Shown in pieces: positions 1 to 8,965 of a stretch of DNA of 64,000 bases. Source of the DNA: Sphingobacterium prati (lineage in GTDB: Bacteria > Bacteroidota > Bacteroidia > Sphingobacteriales > Sphingobacteriaceae); assembly GCF_013167215.1 (NCBI RefSeq), contig NZ_JABJWY010000034.1, positions 1,240,001 through 1,304,000 on the forward strand, written 5' to 3'. Position 1 is the stretch's first letter; each line of letters opens with the position of its first letter. The position numbers and the translations under genes are program-made. The notes beneath the pieces were generated by a model. It saw nothing but the letters and a program-made list of their open reading frames with translations. It was not told the DNA's origin and searched no databases.

Positions 1-57
1 ACGAAATATTCCGAAAAGAAGGGTGATCCAGTGATTGCCCGAGGAGGGAACTACTGA
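1..57 (+). CDS. C-terminal tail of an unidentified protein (partial)
   Basis: Frame 1 is open from the first base and ends in TGA at 55-57. It gives an 18-residue tail ending DPVIARGGNY. It faces the minus-strand gene that follows, so the two would be convergent. The tail is too short to assign a family, and an open stretch of this length can arise by chance. Confidence 0.35.
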   Translation, partial: TKYSEKKGDPVIARGGNY

Positions 58-234
58 TCAACGAACTGACAAATAAACAATAGAAATAAAAAGAATGCAT
101 GGTATACGTGCTATACTACAAACTTACTTAATTCCCCATCGTTTTCAACTATTTCCTACATTTCCGCCGCAATAAGATTATCCGCGGCACAGTATAACCT
201 GCCTTCCACTTCGTTTTCCAAGAAATCAAGGACC

Positions 235-1698
235 CTATTTCTCTGCCAACCCACGCATCCAGGTATTGAAATCTGCATCCGAAGGAATTTCAAGCTTCTT
301 GCGCAATCTATTTTTGCGGACTTGGACAGCCCTGACCGTCACAAAGGTATATTCTGCAATGTTCTTTGTGGAGAAATTAAGAAAAGCCATCGCACAAAAC
401 TCCAGCTCTGTCGTTCTGATATTGGGATCCAGCGTTTTCAAGGATTGGATAAACTGCGGATAAAGTTCAGCAAATAATGTCAGGAACTCCGGGTTATTAC
501 TTTTGGCCAGGTCGATCAGGTTATTGAATTTGTTTTCGCCGATCTGCTCCGTCAGCTCCCTGTTGATAGTTTCGGTTTCCTGCAGTGCCTCTTCCTTTTG
601 TCCCAGCAGCTTGCGGTTGTGCCTTACACGCCATACAAAAAATGCAACGGCAATAATAAGTACTATCAGGATGACTATTGAAATCCTAACAGATTTTGAT
701 ACCTTGGTAGCAGATTCCTCGTCTTTTAATTTTAAAATCTGATTGAGCACCTGGTCGACGACCTGTCTATTTTCCCTTTCCAAAGAATCATTGAGCCGGC
801 TAAAGGCCATTTCGTATTCATCGGCTTTAGCTTTGTCTAAGTTGCCTTCTCGATAACAATCAGCTAACTGCCTATAGGAATTTTTAATTCCATTTCTGAT
901 ACCGATCTTTCTTTTATTTGCTAGACTCTTTTCATAAAAAACCGCTGCTTGTTTATAATTTCCTTTCGCTAGTTCCAAATTCCCAAAAAGTTGCATTGTA
1001 TTAAATAATACGGGAATTTTATATTTTTCCACAAGAGCTATGGCTTTATCGAGGTAGCGCTGCGCATTCGAGAAATCATGTTTGTTAACATATAACTGTC
1101 CCAAATTATCGTAAACGATCAAATAACGCATTGGTTCCTTTCCTTCATCAAAACCTCGCAAGTTTTCCAATTGAAGAAGGCTATATTTTTCCACCGAGTC
1201 GAGTTGGTTCAAATGATCGAAAACAACACTTAAATTTTCATAGGTAAACTGATAGGATAGTTTTTGTTTGAGGCCCGTTAGATTCTTGATTAAGCCCAAC
1301 TGTAAACGAAATTCCCGTACGGCTTGCTGATACAAGTTCAGCCCGCCGTAAGCTCTTCCCAACACCCGATGTACTTCGGATTGCATAAGTATTTTCTCCT
1401 TATAATGGTTCGTATGCTTAATAAGTTCAAGATGCTTGAGTCCCTCTTTGAAAAGCCCCAGATTCACAAGCCCTTCTGCTATATAAAAGCGCGACTTAGC
1501 CTTTCCGTCATCATAGTTAGCTGCGTTAGATAAATTAAGCGCTTCTATTGCAGTTTCCAGATGCGGTAACAATTGGCCTGCATCAATTAATTCTTTTGTT
1601 TTTTTCAAAAGTGAATCAACCTCTTGCTTTTTGCCATCGTTAGCAAATGTTTTAAGCGTCAGCAGACATAAAATAAATAATAAAAATTGTCTTTTCAT
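235..1698 (-). CDS. TPR membrane protein with C-terminal HTH (regulator)
   Basis: A 487-residue protein with a Sec signal (about residues 1-19) and a helical tetratricopeptide-repeat region (about 40-330, with repeated NLG.LY/A..YL.KA-type helices). One transmembrane helix follows near 340-360 (ISIVILIVLIIAVAFFVW), then a coiled-coil stretch and a C-terminal LuxR-like helix-turn-helix (STKNIAEYTFVTVRAVQVRK). The TPR part should be periplasmic and the HTH cytoplasmic. This architecture is common in Bacteroidota as a one-component, membrane-tethered transcription regulator. The gene stands alone, convergent with the partial CDS at the window edge. It lies upstream of, and in the same direction as, nothing obvious, and the TonB receptor gene ends 571 bases upstream of its start. 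Target genes are unknown. Confidence 0.8.
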   Translation of the reverse strand: MKRQFLLFILCLLTLKTFANDGKKQEVDSLLKKTKELIDAGQLLPHLETAIEALNLSNAANYDDGKAKSRFYIAEGLVNLGLFKEGLKHLELIKHTNHYKEKILMQSEVHRVLGRAYGGLNLYQQAVREFRLQLGLIKNLTGLKQKLSYQFTYENLSVVFDHLNQLDSVEKYSLLQLENLRGFDEGKEPMRYLIVYDNLGQLYVNKHDFSNAQRYLDKAIALVEKYKIPVLFNTMQLFGNLELAKGNYKQAAVFYEKSLANKRKIGIRNGIKNSYRQLADCYREGNLDKAKADEYEMAFSRLNDSLERENRQVVDQVLNQILKLKDEESATKVSKSVRISIVILIVLIIAVAFFVWRVRHNRKLLGQKEEALQETETINRELTEQIGENKFNNLIDLAKSNNPEFLTLFAELYPQFIQSLKTLDPNIRTTELEFCAMAFLNFSTKNIAEYTFVTVRAVQVRKNRLRKKLEIPSDADFNTWMRGLAEK

Positions 1699-2268
1699 CG
1701 GGTTATTAGGTTATCATTAATTTAAAGGTAGATATCACTAGCACTAAGGCACGAAAATAGCGTTTTTTTCTCAAACAATATTATCGTTTTTCAATAATAC
1801 GAGGGGGGTAATTTTCGCTGATTTTTGTTCCTAATCATATGAATTGAAATATGGAAATCACCACATTCAAATGCCATACAAAATTGTCGTTTAATCACTT
1901 AAATATCAAACTCAGCGATATCACATATTTATCACAAATCTATCTCATTTTTTCTACATAGGATAATAAACCACATCACTTTCTGTCGGGAGATCAATTC
2001 GGACTAGATTTGAGAAATAAAAAAGGAGATCGAGTCCGTATTCGATGTTAGTATTACAAAAAAAGGCTAGATCAATGCTGACCTAGCCATTACAAAACCT
2101 ATACACCTTAATTACATTTATCTTATCTATCTTTAAATATCTTGTTTATTGGAGAACCTCTTGTCCAGTAAATCTGCGATTATCGATAAACAACAATCGT
2201 AGTCTCTGCGCTACCTGAATTTAATTTGGCTTCCGGAACCCCCTGATTTACCGGAAGCCAAAGAAAAC
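1699..2268. other. Intergenic stretch, one terminator-like hairpin
   Basis: No convincing gene here. It separates the TPR regulator start from the end of the TonB receptor gene. The recognisable element is the hairpin at 2065-2088. The rest is AT-rich and may carry the promoter of the TPR gene, but I found no clear TTTG/TAnnTTTG pair. Confidence 0.5.
2065..2088 (-). terminator. GGCTAG/CTAGCC hairpin terminator
   Basis: The arms GGCTAG and CTAGCC pair, extended by TCA/TGA around an ATGC loop with one A-C mismatch. On the minus strand the hairpin is followed by a run of seven T, as in an intrinsic terminator. It lies about 180 bases beyond the stop of the TonB receptor gene, so it would end that transcript. 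Two similar hairpins occur at 4882-4911 and 5878-5902. Confidence 0.65.
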
Positions 2269-4656
2269 CTAAAATTTATAGGCTACGCTAGCCATAAAAT
2301 TAAATGGCTTTTGCGGACGGGCATAGTAGCCGTCGCTCACCCAGTATTTCTTGTCCAAGACATTATTCGCTTTCAAGCGGACACTGTATTTTGGCCGGTT
2401 ATAAAATACCGTTGCATCCAGTAAGTTATAAGCACCGAGGGTAAATGTATTGGCCGCATCCAGATAAGCCTCAGAAATGTAAGAGTTACCCACACCCAGG
2501 CCAAGGCCTTTTGCGCGACCACCTGTCAGGGCATAGCTCGCCCAGATATTAAGGACATGCGCTGGCGTACCCACAGCTCTTTTACCTACATTGGCACCAC
2601 TGATAAATTCATTATCGTTGTAACCATAACTGGCCACATAATTAAAACCCGTAAAAGGCTTACCGATCAGTTCGACTTCAAATCCTTTGCTATTTTGCGT
2701 ACCACCCTGAACCGTATAATTCATTTTGTCGCGCATTTCGGTGTATAGACTGTTGGTCACATCGATGTTGTAGTAGCTCAGTGTTGCATTAAATAAGTCG
2801 GACAATTCCACTTTGACCCCACCCTCAAGCTGATTGGCCCGCTGTGGTTTAAAAAAGGAATAAGTCTTGTCCGGCTGCTCACGGCCGGGGACATTCTTAA
2901 AGCCATTCATATAATTAGCAAACAGCGAGACTCTTTCTTTCAGTATTTCATACACCAGTCCAAATTTGGGCGACAGAGCCGTCTGGTTGTACCTATCCTT
3001 TCTGTGTACTCTGGTCAATGTATTGGATAATCCTTCATTTATAATTCGATCGAAACGCAAACTGGCCATAGCCGATAAACGGTCCGTTACATTAAAGACA
3101 TCAGACACATAGGCGCTGTAACTCGCCTCTTTGGTGATGTTCTGTCCCGTGTTTCGTTTCGCCAGCTCAGCATGAACATTCTCGATCCGAATCACCGGCG
3201 TTCCCGGAAGATTATACAACTGTGCCGGCGCAAACACCGTTCCACCGTAGCCCAATCCATCGTATCGGGTCTTTCTGTAGTTGGACATATAATCCAGTCC
3301 GATGACCATCCTATTTCTGAATTGGCCGATCTTAAAATCACCGATAAAATTTTGCTGAAAATTTTTGCGGGCCGATTCCTCATCGGTAAATACCCGTAAG
3401 GTTCTATCCACCAAGCTATCGGTCTTCCAGATCATGTCAAAGATATACAGATCGTCATAGCCACCGCCACCCCAGGCATATTTTGTTTGCGAAAGCCATT
3501 TGTCGGACAACTTATAATCGGCCTGAAAAAGGACATTGCTCGAGGACTGCCGGCTCACCAGCGAATTGTCATTTAAGGATTGCCTATAATCAAGATGAAG
3601 CTGGTCAAAACTTGTCTTACCCAATCCGCCAGCGATCGTCCATCCCGCTGGCGTTATTCCGCGCACCGCATAGAAATCAGCATCCAGTGACAGTTTAAGC
3701 CTGTCGTTCACCTGATAGGAAATACTCGGCGCGACCAACACGGTCGCATTGTTACCCTGATCCTGGAAGGTGTTCTCTTTCTGACGAGCGAGGTTCAGTC
3801 GAAAGAGCAGGCCTTCTTCGGCAACGATAGGTGCATTAATATCTGCCGTCAGGCGGTTCATATCCCAGCTGCCCATACCATAACTCAGCTCCCCACCGAA
3901 GGTTTCGTAAGGCTTTTTGGTAATGTAATTGACAATACCACCAAAAGAGGTCATCTGCGCGCCAAATAGAGTTGAAGTCGGGCCTTTGATGGTTTCGACC
4001 CGTTCTACCTGTGCCAGGTCGATTCCCGTACGAAGGTAAGTTGCCATACCATTTCTAAAGTTTTCACTGGTCTGAAAGCCGCGCGAAAAAAAGGAAGGCA
4101 TACCGGCCCCCGTTTTGGATGGTGCCGCCCCTGGTACGTTTCGGAAAGATTCCTCCAGGGTGAGCGCCATCTGCTCTTTGATCAATTCCTTGTCGACAAC
4201 GCTATAGACCTGCGGGTTGTCGAGGTTTTTGATTGGCAGGCGCGCCACATATTCACTTTCCTTTTTGGAGGTAATGGCATATTTCTGGCCGATGATCAGT
4301 ATTTCATCCAAAGTCTCGCCATCGGCAGAGAGCACAAAGTCGGCCACGGCACTTTCACCCGCCCCTACCGAAAGCGTCTTTGATTGCTCTGGTAAGCCCA
4401 CAAAGCTTACGGTAATTACATACTTCCCGGGCTTGAGATCGGTAAAGACATAATGGCCTTCTTTGTCCACGCGTACACTTCTTCCGTTTGAAAGTTTAAC
4501 CGTACTATAAGCAGCAATACCACCATCAATTGTGGTGACCTTTCCTTGAATAAGGCCACTATTGGCGTTCTGTGACTGTGCTGTCCCTATGGACAAAAAG
4601 GTCAGCAGGCAACATAGCATAAAAAATAATTTACTTCTTTTTAGCGAGACATCCAT
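2269..4656 (-). CDS. TonB-dependent siderophore-type receptor
   Basis: A 795-residue outer-membrane receptor. It has a signal peptide (about 1-29), an N-terminal carboxypeptidase-regulatory-like beta domain (about 33-110: GLIQGKVTTIDGGIAAYSTV), a plug domain (about 135-245: VPGAAPSKTGAGMPSFFSRG, then ETIKGPTSTLFG) and a 22-strand-type barrel. It ends in an aromatic-terminated strand, FMASVAYKF, as barrel proteins do. The plug wording and length fit the siderophore receptor subfamily (FhuA/FecA-like) rather than SusC: there is no SusD partner and the length is about 800 instead of about 1,000. The role is energy-coupled uptake of a ferric chelate or similar ligand; the ligand cannot be read from sequence. 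It is transcribed alone, with a terminator hairpin about 180 bases downstream. Confidence 0.9.
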   Translation of the reverse strand: MDVSLKRSKLFFMLCCLLTFLSIGTAQSQNANSGLIQGKVTTIDGGIAAYSTVKLSNGRSVRVDKEGHYVFTDLKPGKYVITVSFVGLPEQSKTLSVGAGESAVADFVLSADGETLDEILIIGQKYAITSKKESEYVARLPIKNLDNPQVYSVVDKELIKEQMALTLEESFRNVPGAAPSKTGAGMPSFFSRGFQTSENFRNGMATYLRTGIDLAQVERVETIKGPTSTLFGAQMTSFGGIVNYITKKPYETFGGELSYGMGSWDMNRLTADINAPIVAEEGLLFRLNLARQKENTFQDQGNNATVLVAPSISYQVNDRLKLSLDADFYAVRGITPAGWTIAGGLGKTSFDQLHLDYRQSLNDNSLVSRQSSSNVLFQADYKLSDKWLSQTKYAWGGGGYDDLYIFDMIWKTDSLVDRTLRVFTDEESARKNFQQNFIGDFKIGQFRNRMVIGLDYMSNYRKTRYDGLGYGGTVFAPAQLYNLPGTPVIRIENVHAELAKRNTGQNITKEASYSAYVSDVFNVTDRLSAMASLRFDRIINEGLSNTLTRVHRKDRYNQTALSPKFGLVYEILKERVSLFANYMNGFKNVPGREQPDKTYSFFKPQRANQLEGGVKVELSDLFNATLSYYNIDVTNSLYTEMRDKMNYTVQGGTQNSKGFEVELIGKPFTGFNYVASYGYNDNEFISGANVGKRAVGTPAHVLNIWASYALTGGRAKGLGLGVGNSYISEAYLDAANTFTLGAYNLLDATVFYNRPKYSVRLKANNVLDKKYWVSDGYYARPQKPFNFMASVAYKF

Positions 4657-4881
4657 GGTTGTTGGTTTATGTTTTCGCTCAAAAATATAAATTATTTATA
4701 TTAATTCTTAATAAATATAATAATTAACACCATGGTCCCGCAATGAAAATGCACCTAACCCTTTAGCTATCCTATTGTGGAAAATTGCCCGCTGTATCTT
4801 AGGGATAAACAATTCATTCCTAAATTAACTTATCATAGCGAGTAAAATACACAAAGTTTTGATAAACACTTAGTACATAAA

Positions 4882-4911
4882 AAAAGCTAGACCAATTCTG
4901 GTCTAGCTTTT
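4882..4911 (-). terminator. Perfect AGCTAGACC hairpin with T-run
   Basis: A perfect 13-bp stem (AAAAGCTAGACCA with TGGTCTAGCTTTT) and a 4-base ATTC loop. The minus strand continues into seven or more T. It lies upstream of both flanking genes, so it cannot simply terminate either of them. Its flank, about 50 bases away, shares the block AAAGATAGATA (minus strand) with the hairpin at 2065-2088. Confidence 0.6.
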
Positions 4912-5247
4912 CAAAAACATTGTTTTTACCTACGATAACCTATCTATCTTTATACAAATCTCCCCTATTAACAACATCAATGGTGAAATAGTTTTAATAA
5001 ATTTCATTTCTTATATAAAAATTCGTCTGGATCAAAATTAGTCCCTCAATTCATGGGAAGGAAATGATCTTTTTAATTCGCGTCATCAATGCATATTATC
5101 CTTGTTGTATCCATCCTATTTTAGTCATTCTGGAGAGCGACGGCATAAATAGTAAAAAATAATCACTGCATTTTTGTCATGCGGTGTAGAATGGCACAGA
5201 AAGTGTATTACTTTAGATTCATAATTTAGGTTTATAATTGGTTAGTT

Positions 5248-5280
5248 AAAACGCTTGAATCTCCCCGGTTCAAGCGTTTT
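5248..5280 (+). terminator. Strong hairpin terminator without a matching gene
   Basis: A 12-bp perfect stem (AAAACGCTTGAA with TTCAAGCGTTTT) around a 9-base loop, followed by T5 on the plus strand. No upstream plus-strand gene is visible for at least 500 bases, so it may terminate a small RNA or be a remnant of a lost gene. Confidence 0.6.
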
Positions 5281-5467
5281 TCATATCACAGTTTCTGAGC
5301 TGTTCTCATTAAAATAAACGATACTATCCTCACCCGACGGTTCAACCCATTCAGCTACAAGTAGTTTTATAATAAAACCAATTGATTATAGCGGTCGTTC
5401 TTATTGAACAATCGTATTCGATTGTATTGGAAATTGAAAATGGAATTTTGTACAAAATTGGATTATC

Positions 5468-5843
5468 ATGGAAACTGAAATTATCGAACTCGAAAAGGAA
5501 TATTGGCAGGCAATGGAAAACCGCAACTTCGAAACCATTAAGCGCTTGACCCGATTTCCCTGCCTAGTGGCTGGAAAAAACGGAATACGCCAAGTTGATG
5601 AAACCACTTTTAAAACGATGTTTGATTCGAGCGAAGGCGTGAAATTAAAGGTGTTAGAAATAAAGTCAGAAGAATCACAGGTCATTCAGGGACAGACTGC
5701 AGTTATTGCCTATTTGATCAAAATGGAATATGCGACCAAAAGGAGAAAAAACGGCATTTAATTGTGCTTGTACGTCTACCTGGATCAAAGAAAATGAGAA
5801 ATGGATCTGTGCGATGCACACCGAAACTGAATTAGCGGACTAA
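5468..5843 (+). pseudogene. NTF2-like (DUF4440/SnoaL-type) protein, frameshifted
   Basis: The first 97 codons (METEIIELEKEYWQAMENRN) read like a DUF4440/SnoaL-like NTF2-fold protein and stop at 5759-5761. The next frame then continues in register with the family: NCACTSTWIKENEKWICAMH, ending with TAA at 5841-5843. The join falls in the A-rich tract around 5738-5752. Restoring a single base there gives one protein of about 125 residues, the usual size of this family. It is therefore either a recent single-base indel or a sequencing error. The substrate of such small cone-shaped proteins is not predictable. Upstream lies a terminator hairpin; a bidirectional hairpin lies just downstream at 5878. 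Confidence 0.75.
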
Positions 5844-5877
5844 GGTGAAACTGGGTGTTTATCCAAAGAATAAAAAA

Positions 5878-5902
5878 AGGCTAGGAGATCAATACCTAGC
5901 CT
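5878..5902. terminator. Bidirectional hairpin AGGCTAGG/CCTAGCCT
   Basis: An 8-bp stem (AGGCTAGG with CCTAGCCT), a 9-base loop and T-rich sequence on the minus-strand side. It sits between the convergent NTF2-like pseudogene and the FdhF-like gene, so it can serve both. It is the third member of the CTAG-cored hairpin set in this window. Confidence 0.65.
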
Positions 5903-6069
5903 AAAGAAAATACAATAATCTAACTATTTAAGGAATTCACCTAAAAAACCATTGTCGACGCAAGAAAGTTTTAAATAAAACAATTCGTCATACATACCGT
6001 TCTATATAACTATTAATAAAAATCAGTCTCAACGCTTCATTGCCTGACTGCGAATATGAGGGTGGATTT

Positions 6070-8466
6070 TTAACTCGGTCTTTGTAACGCGCCCTGATAA
6101 AGCATGTTATCCACTTTTTTGTAGACTTCCGGATCGTGCTTCTTAATTTTTATTTTAACATACTTAGATGCAGGCATATTACTTTCCTTGACTACATTAT
6201 TGACCGAAACGAGCACATTCGTCTCTGGAAAATAAGTGGCTGTATTCTTTTCGGGAATCTGATAGGAAACAATAATAAATAGCGGCGCCACACGTTCGAT
6301 ACCATCGTCATAATTAAACAGATCCACCCGTTCACCTGCCTTCAATCCTGCCTTGTCGATATCCACCGGGTTCATAAAGATTACCCGACGTTCATTTTTG
6401 ATCCCCCGATAGCGGTCGTCCAATCCATAAATTGTCGTATTAAACTGATCATGGGTACGCGTGGTGGCCATCATATACTCATCCTCAGCCAGGGTATTGT
6501 CTGGGATATCGGTCAGCGTAAACGGTGCCCGGCCGGCTAGATCCTTGGCAAAATACTGCTTATCACGCGCCGCATTTGGAAGATAGAAACCACCTTTTTG
6601 CCGTACCCGGACATTATAATTTTCGAAACCCGGAATACATTGCTCGATATCGTCCCGAATGGCATCGTAACTATCGTGATACCGTTGCCAGTCCACAACA
6701 GCCCGTTCGCCCAACGTAGCCATGGCCATCCGGCAGACAATCTGGGTCTCGTTGATCAAATTTTTGGAAACCGGTTCCAGCATACCTTTGGAATCCTGCA
6801 CAACACCCATTGAATTTTCAGTACTGACAATCTGCAGCTCTCCATTGACAATGTCTTTATCACTACGACCATAGGTGGGTAAGATTAAGGCCTCTTTACC
6901 ATGGACAAGGTGGCCACGGTTTAATTTCGTGGAGACAGCTACCAACAGATTCAGTTTGCGTAAGGCATGTGCCGTATAGGTCGTATCTGGTGTAGCCGAC
7001 AGGAAATTCCCCCCCATACAAAACATCACCTTTACTTTTTCTTCGTGGATAGCCTTGATAGTCCGAACAACATCATAACCATGTTTCCTCGGCATCTTAA
7101 ATCCATAGAAATTCTCGAGGCGATCCAATTGCTCATCGGTCGGTTTCTCATCAATCATCATCGTTCGATTTCCCTGTACATTACTGTGTCCACGAACCGG
7201 GCAGACACCAGCACCCGGAATCCCCAGGCTCCCCTTCAGCAAAAGGATATTGAGAATCTCACGGATCATATCCACGCCATTGGGCTGCTGCGTCAGGCCC
7301 ATTCCCCAACAGAAAATAATACGTTTTTTAAAAGCTAAGGTAGCCGCGGCCTCGTACAATGCTTCTTTGGAAACACCCGAAAGCCGAGCAAGTTCATCCA
7401 GATTATAGTGATCAAACTGCTTTAGAAAATCTTTATATCCTACAGTCTTTTCCTCAATAAATGATGCGTCAAACACAGTCCCCGGGCTTTTCTGCTCAAA
7501 CTCAATCAATAGAAGTTCAAGGGCTTTCAATAAAGCCATATCCCCATTGATTTTGACAGGGAGGTAGAGATCTGCCAACTGCGCGCCCCCATGAAGAATT
7601 GCACCGACACGCTGCGGATTGATAAAACCCATTAGTCCAGCTTCGGGTAAGGGATTGATCGCAATGATCTTTGCCCCATTCTGCTTTCCTTTTGCTAGGG
7701 CACTCATCATACGTGGGGCATTGGTACCAGGGTTCTGTCCAATAATGACGATCACCTCCGCATCGTAAAAATCCTCCAGCTTTACTGTCCCCTTACCGAT
7801 ACCTATCGTAGGGCGCAAGGCTGAACCCGAAGTCTCATGGCACATATTTGAACAGTCGGGCATATTGTTTGTCCCAAACTCTTTGGCAAATAACTGATAG
7901 ACAAATGATGCCTCATTACTTGTTCTTCCAGAAGTATAAAATGCAGCTTGATCCGGTGATTCCAGGCCATTGAGATGCGCAGCTATTTTCTTAAACGCAT
8001 CCTCCCAGCTTATCGGCTGGTAATGGGTCGCGCCCTGCGGTAAATACATTGGATCGGTAAGCCTCCCCATCTTGCCGATCTGATAATCATCCAGTTGAGC
8101 AAGATCAAACACACTGTTCTGTTTAAAAAACTCCGGCGTGACACGCTTACTTGTGGCTTCTTCGGCAAGGGCCTTTGCTCCATTTTCACAGTATTCTCCC
8201 AGTGCCGAACGTTCATCATCGGGATCAGGCCATGCGCAGCTCGGGCAGTCAAAGCCACCCATCTGATTCATTTTGAACAGTGCCCGCGTCCCGCGGATAG
8301 CTGCTTTTTCCTCAAATAGATCCCTAAAAGCCGCAATTACTGCCGGAATACCAGCCGCAAATTTTTCAACATGCGTAAGTTTGAGATCAAGTAGGCGATA
8401 GGGATTTTCCGCACTGGGCTCCTTTTTAAGTTCTTCGGCGATCCCTTTTTGATTAAATTCTTCCAT
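6070..8466 (-). CDS. FdhF/YdeP-family molybdopterin oxidoreductase
   Basis: A 798-residue protein of the formate dehydrogenase alpha-like/YdeP subgroup of the DMSO-reductase superfamily. The N-terminal cysteine cluster (CPSCAWPDPDDERSALGEYC, near residue 74) fits an iron-sulphur or family-specific Cys motif. SNMCHETSG (about 207) and the central GQNPGTNAPRM/INPLPEAG segments match molybdopterin-guanine-dinucleotide binding regions. A C-terminal molybdopterin-binding domain (about 660-790) contains ARTHDQFNT-like sequence, here TTRTHDQFNTTIYG. No twin-arginine signal is seen, so it should be cytoplasmic. It follows DUF7009 and FdhD genes in the same direction (20 bases from DUF7009), as expected for an enzyme needing FdhD-mediated sulphuration. 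YdeP-type members are often not true formate dehydrogenases, and the substrate is unknown. Confidence 0.88.
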   Translation of the reverse strand: MEEFNQKGIAEELKKEPSAENPYRLLDLKLTHVEKFAAGIPAVIAAFRDLFEEKAAIRGTRALFKMNQMGGFDCPSCAWPDPDDERSALGEYCENGAKALAEEATSKRVTPEFFKQNSVFDLAQLDDYQIGKMGRLTDPMYLPQGATHYQPISWEDAFKKIAAHLNGLESPDQAAFYTSGRTSNEASFVYQLFAKEFGTNNMPDCSNMCHETSGSALRPTIGIGKGTVKLEDFYDAEVIVIIGQNPGTNAPRMMSALAKGKQNGAKIIAINPLPEAGLMGFINPQRVGAILHGGAQLADLYLPVKINGDMALLKALELLLIEFEQKSPGTVFDASFIEEKTVGYKDFLKQFDHYNLDELARLSGVSKEALYEAAATLAFKKRIIFCWGMGLTQQPNGVDMIREILNILLLKGSLGIPGAGVCPVRGHSNVQGNRTMMIDEKPTDEQLDRLENFYGFKMPRKHGYDVVRTIKAIHEEKVKVMFCMGGNFLSATPDTTYTAHALRKLNLLVAVSTKLNRGHLVHGKEALILPTYGRSDKDIVNGELQIVSTENSMGVVQDSKGMLEPVSKNLINETQIVCRMAMATLGERAVVDWQRYHDSYDAIRDDIEQCIPGFENYNVRVRQKGGFYLPNAARDKQYFAKDLAGRAPFTLTDIPDNTLAEDEYMMATTRTHDQFNTTIYGLDDRYRGIKNERRVIFMNPVDIDKAGLKAGERVDLFNYDDGIERVAPLFIIVSYQIPEKNTATYFPETNVLVSVNNVVKESNMPASKYVKIKIKKHDPEVYKKVDNMLYQGALQRPS

Positions 8467-8486
8467 AAGCCCTGTTAGTTAGCTAA

Positions 8487-8837
8487 TCAACAAGAAAGAC
8501 TAGGATTTGGGTAATTATCACTTTGGTCCTCTACCGTGTTATCAATACATGCAAAATCCTTTTCGACCAAAAGCTTCACTTGACCCACCTGTCCGTCAAA
8601 ACCCACCGTTTCCGTTGCTGCCAGCTCCTCGATCATACGTTGAGGAATCCCTAGCACCACACTATTTTCCACAAAATCTGCAGTGAGCTCCTGGCCATCT
8701 ATTTTTTCTATCTTATAAATCAATGGCCTGCCAATAAATGCCGTCACACTCGATACCGTACCATTTTCAGCCAACTCAGCCACTTCCGACTGCGTCAGGC
8801 GATATCTTACCGAATTATCTTTAATTCTTAGTTTCAT
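8487..8837 (-). CDS. DUF7009-type small protein of the fdh cluster
   Basis: A 116-residue soluble protein beginning MKLRIKDNSVRYRLTQSEVA. Length and wording match the small DUF7009 family that I associate with fdhF/fdhD clusters in Bacteroidota. It lies between fdhD (128 bases upstream) and the FdhF-like gene (20 bases downstream), so it is probably co-transcribed. It has no signal peptide or membrane segment. The C-terminus carries a Cys (NYPNPSLSC) and one internal Cys (FACID). Function is not established; accessory or chaperone-like behaviour for the oxidoreductase is only inference from position. Confidence 0.7.
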   Translation of the reverse strand: MKLRIKDNSVRYRLTQSEVAELAENGTVSSVTAFIGRPLIYKIEKIDGQELTADFVENSVVLGIPQRMIEELAATETVGFDGQVGQVKLLVEKDFACIDNTVEDQSDNYPNPSLSC

Positions 8838-8876
8838 TTTTAAATTATCTTACGTCAACTTACAATCCTGTATTTC

Positions 8877-8908
8877 CCCGACACCTGTATATCCCGACAC
8901 CTGTATAT
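8877..8908. repeat. 16-bp perfect tandem duplication
   Basis: CCCGACACCTGTATAT occurs twice with no spacer (8877-8892 and 8893-8908), in the gap between fdhD and the DUF7009 gene. It could be a replication-slippage product. It is not obviously part of a coding sequence. Confidence 0.85.
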
Positions 8909-8965
8909 CAGCATCAAACCTATTTCAATACCATCAACGGCAATATAATATAAAACGCTGTCTCT

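Larger units (their letters stand above)
4657..5467. other. Long divergent intergenic region with two hairpins
   Basis: This 811-base region separates the TonB receptor (minus) from the NTF2-like pseudogene (plus). No ORF here looks coding. It contains two strong intrinsic-terminator-like hairpins (4882-4911 reading minus, 5248-5280 reading plus). Since no gene ends here, short untranslated transcripts are possible. No clear Bacteroidota promoter was found. Confidence 0.5.

Noticed and set aside
6070..8466. Selenocysteine or formate-specific active site in the FdhF-like protein
   Set aside because: The frame has no in-frame TGA, and the family includes members that do not use formate, so the substrate is left open.
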